From: Deltaproteobacteria bacterium | Lineage (GTDB): Bacteria > Myxococcota_A > UBA796 > UBA2385 | Direction of reading: 5' to 3' | Length of the DNA stretch: 64,000 nt | Assembly: GCA_016792625.1 (NCBI GenBank) | Contig: JAEUKK010000121.1 | Location: forward strand, 1-64,000 | Shown here: piece after piece, positions 9,493 to 17,993 of the stretch | How positions within the stretch are numbered: the stretch's first letter is position 1 | How the letters are laid out: each line of letters opens with the position of its first letter | Notes under the pieces: model-generated | Database searches by the model: none | What the model was told of the DNA's origin: nothing | What the model saw: only the letters and a program-made list of their open reading frames with translations | Made by a program: the position numbers and the translations under genes

Positions 9493-10017
9493 GGCTGGGG
9501 AGGAGAATTACGGACAGGAGGGCGATGACGCTGCTTGTGGGTACGGGGTTCTCGTCGGTGACTGGATGACGCGGTTGTGGGCGTGGCGTGTCAAAACGGA
9601 GCAAAGGCGGCGAGCGGGCGTTCTATGGGCGAGATTGTGGTATCGTAAAGGGGACGGTTCGGGCGATGGTGCATGCGGGGGAGGGGCGGATGAAGGTGGA
9701 CTGGTCTGCGTTGAAGACTACACGCGCGGTGCGCGCCGAGGCGAGATGGGCGGTGAAGTCGACCGCGAAGCCAAAGTCCCTGGAGCGGTTAACCACATCG
9801 ACTTAGTCGACTTCGTCGACTGGTGGCGTTAGTTTCACTTAGCCGCGAGCACTTCGGGAACACCTGCTGAAAATTGAGGAAGACCGAGGAGCACTCAATC
9901 AGCCAACGAGGTGCCCTCCACAGAGATAGCTTCGGCCCACAGCAAAGGGTATCGAAGCTAAAAGGACAAATACCCTCCACAGGATATTCAGGCAACCTAT
10001 TCAGCTTCGGTGCATAC
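9493..10017. other. Intergenic region before the SAMD9-like gene
   Basis: No convincing gene is visible here. The short open frames lack ribosome-binding sites and recognisable sequence. Composition shifts from GC-rich to AT-richer around 9,580, marking a junction between island modules. Three 9-bp units beginning TCGACT run from 9798 to 9824 and form a hairpin. A frame that continues upstream of the next gene could start at TTG 9874, but the added 48 residues look non-coding. Confidence 0.6.
9805..9821. terminator. Perfect hairpin AGTCGAC-TTC-GTCGACT
   Basis: A 7-bp perfect stem with a TTC loop follows the defence operon and precedes the SAMD9-like gene. A T-containing stretch follows (GTTAGTTTCACTT). 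It could end transcription from the operon or act as an operator for the next gene, since the stem is built from repeated GTCGAC palindromes. Confidence 0.4.
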
Positions 10018-13000
10018 ATGGACCACAACACGTTTCAGAAGCTACTCGAGCGGGGAGAGGGGCCGACCCTCGACTTCAAAGCTACCGACTACCGTCTAGA
10101 CACAGATGTACTCAAAGGGAACTTCATCAAAGACGTCCTCGCACTCCTGAATACGCCTAGGGACGAGGATGCGTACGTCGTGATGGGAGTCAAACGCCAT
10201 GCCGACGGTCGATCCGACCTCTTGGGCATCGCGGGCCTCAAGGATGACAACAATTATCAACAGGTACTTCAGTGCATCGACCCAACACCGGTAATAGACT
10301 TTGAAGTTTATGAACATGAGGGGAACCGGTATGGACTAATGCGCATCTCGCGTGCGCGACGAGGCCCGTTCTGTAGTACCAAGGACATCGGGGTCGTCAG
10401 AAAGAGCGTGTTATACTGGCGCCAGGGCTCGATGAACGTGGAAGCAGGATCGATGGCTAACCAGCGAGCCATTCATCATTGGGCTACCGAATCTGTCGGC
10501 GAACCAGGCCTACAGAGCGCGGGCGAAACTGAGGACTGGCAAAGACTCGTCGCCAACACAGAGGATTTCGCCAAAGAAGCCTACTATCTTCTGCTCTTTT
10601 GGGAAACCGGCGAAGATGATCGCCTCAACCTCACCGGGCTAGGGCAGGCACCATGGCTTTCCGTCATCGACTTTGACACCACCAGCCAGAACGGCGGTCT
10701 ATTCACTCATGCGGCTCCGAAGACACAGCAGCGGCGAGTAGTTCACGAGGTTGTGATAGGCGACCGCCCTACGATACACCCCTCCAACTCGACCTACTGG
10801 TACTTCGCACGGGGTCTGGAGGGAAGGTCGGCGAGCCTTGTTGCCGGAGGAATTCGGGACTGGAAGGTGAAGTACCCCCGCGACCTTCGCTTGTTCCTGG
10901 ACACCATAGCTGCACACACCGACGATTCGCCAGTTCATATCGTCTGCAGTTTTCCAGACGGTTCCGCCGATATTGCCAAACCCTACTTTGACTCGTTGCT
11001 GTCACTAGTCACAGAGGCATTTGGCTACCGCACAACGATCCACCTTTGCAGTGGTGAACCCCAATCGCTTGAAACTCTATCAGACCACTACAACGGCCAT
11101 ACCTACTCATTGTGCCCCAAAGACCTCGCCCGTGGCATAGCAGACAGGTTTGCATACACCGACGGCGACGCGGTCGATGAGTTCACGCTGCCCGGGAGAA
11201 GCGGTGCCAACTGCAGGCTGGAGGTCCGCGACAGACTTTGGATCGAGGAGGAGATAGAGCCACTGTACCTAACGAGCGGACACGCTGCGACGGAAGCGTC
11301 ACCAGTCGGCTTTCTCAACGGCGGGCTACCATCGTGGGCACACCTTTCTGTCCATGACGACGCAGACCGCGACCTGACCCCCAGAATACTAAAACAACTA
11401 CGCCAAGACTTAGGACTTACGAACACGTCTTCGGCAGGTACGGTTCGTGTTAACGTCTACCATGAACCAGGTGTAGGAGGATCGACCCTCGCTCGGAGGT
11501 TGGCGTGGGAGTTACATAAAGAGGTACCCTGCGCAGTTATCAAACGTTGTGTACCTATTGAAACCGTGGAGCGGGTTCGTGCACTGTACAATGCCAGTTC
11601 GCTGCCCGTTCTCGCGATAGCAGAAGGCAGCGACATAACTGACAGTATAGCTGAAGACCTGTACTCGCACCTAAAGTCACAGCAGATTCCCGTGGTCCTC
11701 GTGCGGGTACTCCGATCATTCAAGCCACCGACCGAGTCAACGCGCGCCACCGGGCCAACGCGCGCATTCTACCTCCCTCCCTCCCTATCGGCCATCGAAT
11801 CACACAGATTCGCGGCCCTCTTCGGTCGAGCAGTGCCTGCGAAGCAGCGGCTTTTGGCGACAATCGCGACGGGGCCTGAAAACGAGCGGCACCCATTTTA
11901 CTTCGGATTGGTTGCCTTCGAAGAAAACTTCCTCGGTCTCAAAGACTTCGTGCGCAACCGTCTGCAAAAAGCAACTGTTCTTCAGAAAGAGATTATGATA
12001 TACACATCCCTAAGTTATTGCTATGGCCAAAGGGGTATTCCTACCCAGTCATTCGCAGTGTTGCTTGGTGTACCACCGACCAGAGTCCTTGACCTATCTC
12101 GCGCACTCTCCCCAGACCTTTTGCGATTGCTCCGCCTAGACGGGTCAAATTGGCGGCCGGCCCATCAAATTGTAGGACAGGAAGTCCTTCGGCAACTGCT
12201 AGACCCGCCGCAGGTGGACACACACGTATGGAAGCAAAATCTGGCGGAATGGGCGAATCGGTTCGCTCGTTTTTGCCGCGGCCAGGAGGCAGTGCCCAGC
12301 GCCGAACTGACCGACATAGTCTTTCGTTGCTTTCTACTTCGCGATGCCCGCGAATTGATTGGGCGCGAGGATGCACGTGCGTTCTCCCGTCTGCTGGAGG
12401 ATATTCCATCGGTCAACGCTCAAGGGAACCTACTGGTCTCCCTAACCGAGTTATTTCCCGACGAGCCACACGTTTGGGCTCATGCAGGACGTTTTGCCTT
12501 TCAACGCCTGCAAAACCCCGCTCAGGCACGCATCTTCATCGATCAAGCGATCAAGCTCTCGCCTGAGGACCATGTGCTTTACCATATCAAGGGCATGGCA
12601 TTCCGGTCCGAGTGTTACCTTCTCGTCGAAGAGATCCGCGCATCGAACCGACTTGCGGACGCCACCGCACTTGAAAGAGTGGTTCAGGCGGCTTCTGAAC
12701 AGTTTGAGGAGGCCCGAAAACGAGCACCCGACGACGAACATGGCTACATCAGCCACGTTCAGATGCTGTTGAAAGTCGTAGATGCGATACGAACCATCGA
12801 GGGCGGAACACATGTGAACGTTCTGGCGGCCCATCCGAAGTTCGGCCCGCTGGTGCGGAGGGCAATCGACCAGTCTAGCACTCTGCTTGAACAACTCCGC
12901 ACAAATCGGCAAGGCGAAAGATTGAGTGAGTACACCGTCAGTTGCACTGCACAGCTTGACGGTCTGCATGGCGAGTACAGCGCAGCCCTCCAGGCCTGGG

Positions 13001-13734
13001 GTAACCTTTTGGCTCGCAACGATGTCTTCAAGCCCCCTGTCCGACGGCAGCTCGTCCGCACCTATCTGGCACGCCACGGCCGACACTGGCAGAAACTCAG
13101 TCAAGCTGAAATCAAGCGGTCCGTGGATCTGCTTCAGGACAACCTACTGGAGGAGCCTAACGAGAACCAAAACCTTCGCCTTTGGGTCCAAGCCGTAAGG
13201 AGACTCTCCCCAGATCCAACGGTCGGAAGGCTACTGGAACGGGTGGCCTACTGGAGAGCCAACTCGACGGCCGTCGACGCAGCGTACTACTTTTACGTGC
13301 TGCACGCAGTTGAAGCCCTGGCAGGTTCGGCCCTCTCGAAGCAAGCTCTCGAGGAAGCCTTGCCCGAGTGCAAGCGACGAGCCCGGTCGATGAAGAACCG
13401 CAACTGGTCGTTCGAGTGGCTTGGGCCAGGCAAAGGGGCCCGTCAGTTAGTGCATCACTCCGAGCTGGGGCCTTGGGATGAAGACGCAGATTTCTGGTCT
13501 GGCAGATCACTGCTACACCGGTTACAAGGCCGAGTGTCAAAGATCGTCGGACCAGAGGCAGGCTTCGTGGAACTATCCCATGGGATCAGCGCCTTCTTTG
13601 TTCCGGGGAGGGCGGCTGTCGTCGGGAACCGTGACGAGAACCGCCTCGTCGAGTTGTACCTGGGGTTCACGTACGACGGGCTTAGGGCCTGGGAAGTGAA
13701 ACTAGTTGATCCGAACCGAGATCGCAACGACTAA
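10018..13734 (+). CDS. Giant AlbA_2 / STAND-like NTPase / TPR protein, SAMD9-like
   Basis: The protein has 1238 residues from ATG 10018, chosen because the first codons lead directly into an AlbA_2 (Schlafen-type) domain (LLERGEGPTLDFKATDY, residues ~7-24, continuing to ~150). Residues ~200-470 are a possible SIR2-like or linker region. A P-loop follows with the unusual Walker A PGVGGST (484-490) flanked by VNVYHEP and LARRLAWEL. A helical NTPase part comes next, then TPR-like helices (about 815-870 and further), and near the C-terminus an OB/S1-like segment (GRVSKIVGPEAGFVEL, ~1171-1190). This order and the P-loop context match, from memory, animal SAMD9/SAMD9L proteins without the SAM domain. 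The gene is AT-richer than its neighbours, indicating transfer. A nucleic-acid-sensing, abortive-type defence role is inferred. Confidence 0.75.
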   Translation: MDHNTFQKLLERGEGPTLDFKATDYRLDTDVLKGNFIKDVLALLNTPRDEDAYVVMGVKRHADGRSDLLGIAGLKDDNNYQQVLQCIDPTPVIDFEVYEHEGNRYGLMRISRARRGPFCSTKDIGVVRKSVLYWRQGSMNVEAGSMANQRAIHHWATESVGEPGLQSAGETEDWQRLVANTEDFAKEAYYLLLFWETGEDDRLNLTGLGQAPWLSVIDFDTTSQNGGLFTHAAPKTQQRRVVHEVVIGDRPTIHPSNSTYWYFARGLEGRSASLVAGGIRDWKVKYPRDLRLFLDTIAAHTDDSPVHIVCSFPDGSADIAKPYFDSLLSLVTEAFGYRTTIHLCSGEPQSLETLSDHYNGHTYSLCPKDLARGIADRFAYTDGDAVDEFTLPGRSGANCRLEVRDRLWIEEEIEPLYLTSGHAATEASPVGFLNGGLPSWAHLSVHDDADRDLTPRILKQLRQDLGLTNTSSAGTVRVNVYHEPGVGGSTLARRLAWELHKEVPCAVIKRCVPIETVERVRALYNASSLPVLAIAEGSDITDSIAEDLYSHLKSQQIPVVLVRVLRSFKPPTESTRATGPTRAFYLPPSLSAIESHRFAALFGRAVPAKQRLLATIATGPENERHPFYFGLVAFEENFLGLKDFVRNRLQKATVLQKEIMIYTSLSYCYGQRGIPTQSFAVLLGVPPTRVLDLSRALSPDLLRLLRLDGSNWRPAHQIVGQEVLRQLLDPPQVDTHVWKQNLAEWANRFARFCRGQEAVPSAELTDIVFRCFLLRDARELIGREDARAFSRLLEDIPSVNAQGNLLVSLTELFPDEPHVWAHAGRFAFQRLQNPAQARIFIDQAIKLSPEDHVLYHIKGMAFRSECYLLVEEIRASNRLADATALERVVQAASEQFEEARKRAPDDEHGYISHVQMLLKVVDAIRTIEGGTHVNVLAAHPKFGPLVRRAIDQSSTLLEQLRTNRQGERLSEYTVSCTAQLDGLHGEYSAALQAWGNLLARNDVFKPPVRRQLVRTYLARHGRHWQKLSQAEIKRSVDLLQDNLLEEPNENQNLRLWVQAVRRLSPDPTVGRLLERVAYWRANSTAVDAAYYFYVLHAVEALAGSALSKQALEEALPECKRRARSMKNRNWSFEWLGPGKGARQLVHHSELGPWDEDADFWSGRSLLHRLQGRVSKIVGPEAGFVELSHGISAFFVPGRAAVVGNRDENRLVELYLGFTYDGLRAWEVKLVDPNRDRND

Positions 13735-14094
13735 AGCACCCCAACCGAATGGCATCCGATCAGGTAGTTGCAGCGCGGAGGTGTATCGATGAGAGGCCCA
13801 AGGCTACCCAACTCATCGTGAGTAGTTCTCGGCGCGCCATTCTCGCGAAGTACAGGTGAGCGACCACCATATCTGTTTCACTCGTCGGACGGGCCCAGAT
13901 CCTTTTCTTCACTACATGAGGGATTCTGACGCATCGCGTCTACGACGAACTCGCCGTCGACAATCACCGAGTACGATGATCGTACTTTCGGTTGGCCTCG
14001 GTCCACCGTGTACGTTTGCACGGCGAGGAGCCGATTACCAACGAAAAACCTACTCACGCCCCACGGGAGAACCAGCTCCCTTCACCCGACGCCC
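13735..14094. other. Convergent intergenic region
   Basis: These 360 bp separate the 3' ends of the SAMD9-like gene (plus) and the zinc-ribbon gene (minus). I see no gene. The only clear structure is a long palindrome at 13970-13986. Composition is intermediate and AT-richer than the chromosome. Confidence 0.6.
13970..13986. terminator. 17-bp palindrome AGTACGAT-G-ATCGTACT
   Basis: A perfect 8-1-8 dyad that extends to an ACCG/CGGT outer stem if a two-base bulge is allowed. It lies between two convergent genes, so a bidirectional terminator or a protein-binding site is plausible. As an RNA hairpin the loop would have to open to at least three bases. Confidence 0.4.
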
Positions 14095-15573
14095 TCACGA
14101 GCCAGCGCCTCCCCCGCCGTCGGTACCGGCTTGCACCCCTCCCGCAGTCAACAGCGACCTCAACTTTCCCAGCTCCACGCTGTGCAACTCCACCGCCCCC
14201 TGCAGCTCCGCGACCTCGATCGCCCGCCGAGCCGCGACTGCGTTGAGTGCACCCATCAGTTCAAGCACTGACGCGGTCTCGCCCCGGCTGCGGGCCACCG
14301 CGCTCTGCAGCACGCTCACCTCAGCTCGCAGCCGCTCAATCTCTTCCTGAAAAGCGTCCCCGGAGCGATCAAGGGCGGGGGTTGTCCGAGAAGGCTCCGC
14401 GCCTGCCGCGGTCCGCGGCGCGTCGCCGGCCGACGGCGCCGTGTCGGGCGGCAAAGGGCCGCCGCTGCCCGGCCAGTGGAGTCCACCGTGTGGAACAACG
14501 GACGTAGAAGCAGGCAGCCCTAACCGACGCCGGGCCAACTCCCGCTCACCTTCAGGTCCCAGCGTGCCCGACGACACTCCAGCAGCCGCGGGTCCGTCGA
14601 CATCCGCGGACGACGGTTCAACGGATGCAACGTACTCGTCGGCGTCCACCGAACGCGCACCGACCCGCGATTGCGCAGCGAGCGCCATTCGAAGCCCGAC
14701 CAACGACGGCCCATGCGCACGGCCAAGCAAGCTGCGAAGGGCGGGGTCAGCTGCCAGGAGCTCGTCAATCGCACGCAGACCGGCCCCATGCTCGGACTCG
14801 AGCGCCGCCCGGTGCGCCCGCAGGCTCTTCGCAAGCTCGGCCTTGGCCAGGGCAACAAAGAGCCTCGCCACGGTGTCCCCGCCGCGCGCTAGCAGCGCCT
14901 CCCAAGCCGCGCGATCCTGCACATAAGGGAGGAGCAACTGCGCCTGTCCCCCGGCCGACTCCTTGTGCGGGGTGGGCGCACGCGCCGCCCTAGAAGGGTC
15001 ACCCTCCGCCATCTCCTGCTGCTGCTTCGCAGCACCTCCGGCCTGGAGGTCTGGCAGGCGCCCGGCTCGCTCTGGCCCCATCTGCTCGCCCTCGAGGGCG
15101 CGATGCCCTGACTGCTTCCGGTCCTGCCCGACGCCCGGCGCGACATGGCCCGCCAGCTCAATGCTGGCGGACTCCAACCGATCACGCACTTCGGGCGCAA
15201 CGCGGTCGGCCGGCGGCGAAGGCCTGCCTCTGTCCGCCTCGCCACCCTCGAGCAACGCCGCAGGGGAGGTCGTCGCGCCCGGCCGCTGGGGAGGTCCTCC
15301 GTCGCCGCTCCCCAGCGCACGCGCGCGCGAGCGCTGGCCACTGGCGGTTGGCCTCCCCATCGCCGCGAGCATCAACCCTGAGAGGACCAAGGCGACAGCG
15401 GAGCCTGCCGTGCCAGCCTCCATCGAAGCCGGGCGGGGTGGAGCCCCGCCCTCGGCCGACGAGCGCCGAGACCGGCTCAGGCGTGTCCGACACGCTTGGG
15501 AGCACGCCTTGGCGTCGACCCGGCTGGCGAGGAAGCGCTTGCCACACACGACACATGTACGTTCGAGGTCCAC
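14095..15573 (-). CDS. Zinc-ribbon, transmembrane, coiled-coil protein of unknown function
   Basis: From the GTG at 15573, which has a strong GGAGG six bases upstream, the protein has 492 residues. The N-terminus is a four-Cys zinc ribbon (Cys7, Cys10, Cys24, Cys28) with the phrase SRVDAKACSQACR, seen in small zinc-finger proteins of mobile elements. A hydrophobic stretch at ~57-73 could span the membrane. The middle (about 215-300) is helical and the C-terminal ~90 residues are a coiled coil (EEIERLRAEVSVLQSAVARS). The ribbon before a single TM suggests a cytoplasmic or DNA-facing ribbon and a coiled-coil domain beyond. It follows an XRE gene on the same strand after 275 bp. I do not recognise a function. 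Confidence 0.65.
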   Translation of the reverse strand: MDLERTCVVCGKRFLASRVDAKACSQACRTRLSRSRRSSAEGGAPPRPASMEAGTAGSAVALVLSGLMLAAMGRPTASGQRSRARALGSGDGGPPQRPGATTSPAALLEGGEADRGRPSPPADRVAPEVRDRLESASIELAGHVAPGVGQDRKQSGHRALEGEQMGPERAGRLPDLQAGGAAKQQQEMAEGDPSRAARAPTPHKESAGGQAQLLLPYVQDRAAWEALLARGGDTVARLFVALAKAELAKSLRAHRAALESEHGAGLRAIDELLAADPALRSLLGRAHGPSLVGLRMALAAQSRVGARSVDADEYVASVEPSSADVDGPAAAGVSSGTLGPEGERELARRRLGLPASTSVVPHGGLHWPGSGGPLPPDTAPSAGDAPRTAAGAEPSRTTPALDRSGDAFQEEIERLRAEVSVLQSAVARSRGETASVLELMGALNAVAARRAIEVAELQGAVELHSVELGKLRSLLTAGGVQAGTDGGGGAGS

Positions 15574-15848
15574 GCCACACCTCCACGAACCTGGCTCAAC
15601 GTGGTGTAACACATCAGAGCCACAACGTCAGCCGCCGGGGCGTCCGCCGCGAGCGACGCACGTGGGCCACCCCCCGGTCGGCCCGTCGCCGCGGCTCAGG
15701 TGCACTCAAGTCACTGATCTATCGATCGACATCGAACCGCCCAAGGCTCGACCAGGGCGAGTCAAAGCGGCGCCAGGCGGAGCGCCCGTTGGTAGACCCT
15801 CCGCGCCCGTCCGAATCGGCGGCCCCGCTCGTCCCGCAAGGTCCGCGC

Positions 15849-16286
15849 CTACGAAGTGAGGCATGGCACATCTACGCCCAGCCCCGCCACCACCAACGCG
15901 ACCGCATCCTCGACCAGCGCGTCATCCTCCGCGCTCATCTCGGGCGTGTTCCGCCGGGGCAGCAGCTCGGGCCGCAGGCCCACCGCCTCGACCGCCTCGA
16001 GGACCTCGTGCACCAGGCCGAGCAGTTGGCCAGGCTGCACAAGATCGCCGCTCTGGCGGAACAAGCGGTCCACTTCGAACAGCTCGTGGATCGTGGGCGT
16101 GTTCCGGCCCGCCTCGATCCGTGACAGCAAGCCGCGGTCCCACCGCAGCGCGGCCGCGAGCTGTTCCTGCGAGGCCCCGCGCCGGGCGCGGAGCGCGCGG
16201 AGCAGCTTGCCGAAGACAACGGCCAGGTCGATATCGACGCGCGCCGAAGGTGGCGCGGACGAGGTGCTGGGCGAGGACGGGTTCAT
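15849..16286 (-). CDS. XRE-family transcriptional regulator
   Basis: A 145-residue protein starting at ATG 16286, preceded by GGAG at good spacing. Residues ~18-75 are a Cro/C1 helix-turn-helix (GASQEQLAAALRWDRGLLSR followed by IEAGRNTPTI). The C-terminal 70 residues are acidic. It is divergent from the excisionase-like genes, and tandem repeats lie just upstream of its start. It likely controls itself and the zinc-ribbon gene downstream, and perhaps the excisionase/integrase side of the island. Confidence 0.85.
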   Translation of the reverse strand: MNPSSPSTSSAPPSARVDIDLAVVFGKLLRALRARRGASQEQLAAALRWDRGLLSRIEAGRNTPTIHELFEVDRLFRQSGDLVQPGQLLGLVHEVLEAVEAVGLRPELLPRRNTPEMSAEDDALVEDAVALVVAGLGVDVPCLTS

Positions 16287-16311
16287 GGGGGCTCCAGCGC
16301 GGGTCAGCGGG

Positions 16312-16353
16312 CCAACAAGTCTGACCGGAAAAGTTTGATCCAACAAGTTGACC
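16312..16353. promoter_or_regulatory. Tandem repeat operator upstream of XRE gene
   Basis: CCAACAAGTCTGACC (16312-16326) recurs as CCAACAAGTTGACC (16340-16353), 28 bp apart, 26-67 bp upstream of the XRE start codon and hence in its expected promoter. The spacing and placement fit autoregulation by the XRE protein. Confidence 0.5.
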
Positions 16354-16540
16354 AACCGAGCCGCCTCATGCTATCACGTTCGAGAGGGGGACCACGCATG
16401 CTCAGCCTGTGCGCGCCGGCCGGCGGCCCCCTGACCTCCGGGCGCGCGGGCGCGGCGCTTGGACGGCGCCGGGCCCGCGGCGCGGCCGTTCGCCTGCCGT
16501 TTCGCGGACAGGTTCGCAGGAACCCGGACACGGGCGAACG

Positions 16541-16560
16541 GTGTCATCACCTTGACACCG
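16541..16560. promoter_or_regulatory. Inverted repeat GGTGTCA-N6-TGACACC
   Basis: A perfect 7-bp dyad with a 6-base spacer, containing a TTGACA hexamer. It sits mid-way between divergent XRE and excisionase-like genes, as expected of an operator that could set the integration/excision switch. Confidence 0.45.
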
Positions 16561-16979
16561 GGCACGCGACGGGCAGGCTCGGGTTGCGCTTTCGCAGCCA
16601 GCGAGCCGGGCTTCGGATCGGGCACCCGCGCCCGGGCCGCTTCTCTTGCCTTGTCAACGCGTGCGCGGCCGTCATCGATCTACGCTTGGCTTCCCCGCGC
16701 CTCTCTACGCTTGCGCGTCACCGGTGCCGCGGGCGGCGGCTGCCGCTTGTCCGGGTTCGCGGCGCGCTCTGTCCGGGTTGCGTCGGCGCGGCTGCGCTGA
16801 TCAACTGCGTCAGGCGGCCGATCCACGTGCCCGCCCTGCCCACGCTGCCCGCCAGCGCTCGACCCGCCGCGACCGCGACGGGCCGGCGGCCGCCGCGCGC
16901 GCCACGGGGCCCGATCTGCCGCGCGCGCCCCCACGAAGACACCCCCAGCCTCGCGCCCCACCAGACGAAGAGGACCACC

Positions 16980-17306
16980 ATGTCCGAGCCCGTCGTGCCC
17001 TTCGAACCGCTCCTCTCCCCCAAAGAGTGCGCCGCGCGCCTGGGCATCAGCCCAGGCCGGATCTGCCAGCTCATCGCCGACGGAAAGGTGCCCCACTATG
17101 ACTTCGGGCCGCGCAGCCGCCGGGTGCGGCTCTCTGAGGTGGTGGCCGCCACGCACACCAACGCCGAGAAGTGCAGCCCCAAGCGCGAAGAAGAGCGGGC
17201 CGCCCCGGCCGGCGCCGAGGCGCGCCAGCCCGTGCGGCTCGCGATGCGCGAGCGCACACCGACAGCCTTTGGCGCCCCCAACCTGCGTCGGAAGAGCCGG
17301 TCGTGA
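16980..17306 (+). CDS. Excisionase-like HTH_17 protein
   Basis: A 108-residue protein starting at ATG 16980 after a GAGGAC ribosome-binding site. Residues ~10-55 form a MerR/excisionase-type winged helix (LSPKECAARLGISPGRICQL, then IADGKVPHYDFGPRSRRVRL) in which an Arg-rich wing follows the recognition helix. The tail is Arg/Ala-rich and unstructured. It lies upstream of a second protein of the same type and the island integrase. It probably directs excision or represses recombination. Confidence 0.75.
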   Translation: MSEPVVPFEPLLSPKECAARLGISPGRICQLIADGKVPHYDFGPRSRRVRLSEVVAATHTNAEKCSPKREEERAAPAGAEARQPVRLAMRERTPTAFGAPNLRRKSRS

Positions 17307-17512
17307 ACGCCGGGCGGGCAGGGCTGGACGCGGGCGTGGTCCCGCCTCGGTCCGCGGGCACGGGCCCCCGGCGTGACGGGTGCGGCCGCACCTGCGCCCG
17401 GCGGGGTCGGGTAGGGTCCGGGCGCTGGCCGCGCATCGGTCGGCCGACGCGCGGCGCGCTCTGGTGGTGGTCACTGGGTGGCGCGGGGCCGCGCACCCGC
17501 CCAGGGCCGCCC

Positions 17513-17869
17513 ATGACGCCCCCCTCTTCGACGAACCCGACCCCGACCTGGCTCTCGACGCGCGCGATGGCCGCCGTCCTCGGCGTCAGCCCCGCGGCCC
17601 TCCGCGCGCTCGCGCACGAGGGCCGGGTGCCCTTCATTCGCGTGAGCCCGCGCAGCACGCGATTTTCGCCCGAGGCGGTCATCGCCGCGCTGCAGGCCGA
17701 GCGTGGGCCGCAAGCGGCCCTGGCGAGCAGCGCGCCCGCCGCGCCACCGCCTCCGGTCGAGATGACCGAGCCCGCAGGCCCGACCCTCCCACCCTCCCCG
17801 TGGGAGAGCCCTCCCTCTCCCTGGGGGCCGCCCGGGCGCCGGCTCCGTCGGACGCCACCCCGTAGCTGA
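17513..17869 (+). CDS. Second excisionase-like HTH protein
   Basis: A 118-residue protein from ATG 17513. The HTH_17-type domain occupies about residues 12-60 (WLSTRAMAAVLGVSPAALRA, then PFIRVSPRSTRFSPEAVIAAL), followed by a Pro-rich tail. It shares the domain plan of the gene 206 bp upstream but differs in sequence, so it is an old duplicate or an independent recruit. The integrase follows after 124 bp. Confidence 0.65.
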   Translation: MTPPSSTNPTPTWLSTRAMAAVLGVSPAALRALAHEGRVPFIRVSPRSTRFSPEAVIAALQAERGPQAALASSAPAAPPPPVEMTEPAGPTLPPSPWESPPSPWGPPGRRLRRTPPRS

Positions 17870-17993
17870 GCTCCCGCCGGCCGAGCGCCCGCGCCTCGGC
17901 CGCTCCCTCTCTCCCCCGCCGCTGCTGGCTCCGCTGCGCTCTCGCAGGGGGTCCAGCCGCTGCATTGTCCGCAACAAAGCACCGAGGTGTTCG

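Larger units (their letters stand above)
16287..16979. other. Divergent intergenic control region
   Basis: This 693-bp region separates the minus-strand XRE gene from the plus-strand excisionase-like gene. The frames that run through it are antisense or out-of-frame by-products of the high GC content, with no ribosome-binding site or family resemblance. It holds the XRE operator repeats, a GGTGTCA/TGACACC dyad, a TTGACA hexamer within that dyad (16553-16558), and CTACGCTTG twice around 16680-16715. Promoters for both flanking genes are expected here. Confidence 0.55.

Noticed and set aside
9588..9806. Possible 72-residue gene before the SAMD9-like gene
   Set aside because: GTG start without a ribosome-binding site, no recognisable sequence, and it ends in the repeat that forms the hairpin.
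9874..10017. Longer N-terminus for the SAMD9-like protein from TTG 9874
   Set aside because: The extra 48 residues resemble nothing, and the AlbA_2 domain starts naturally at ATG 10018.
15574..15848. A gene in the 275-bp gap between the XRE and zinc-ribbon genes
   Set aside because: Frames there run on through neighbours on the opposite strand without ribosome-binding sites or recognisable residues.
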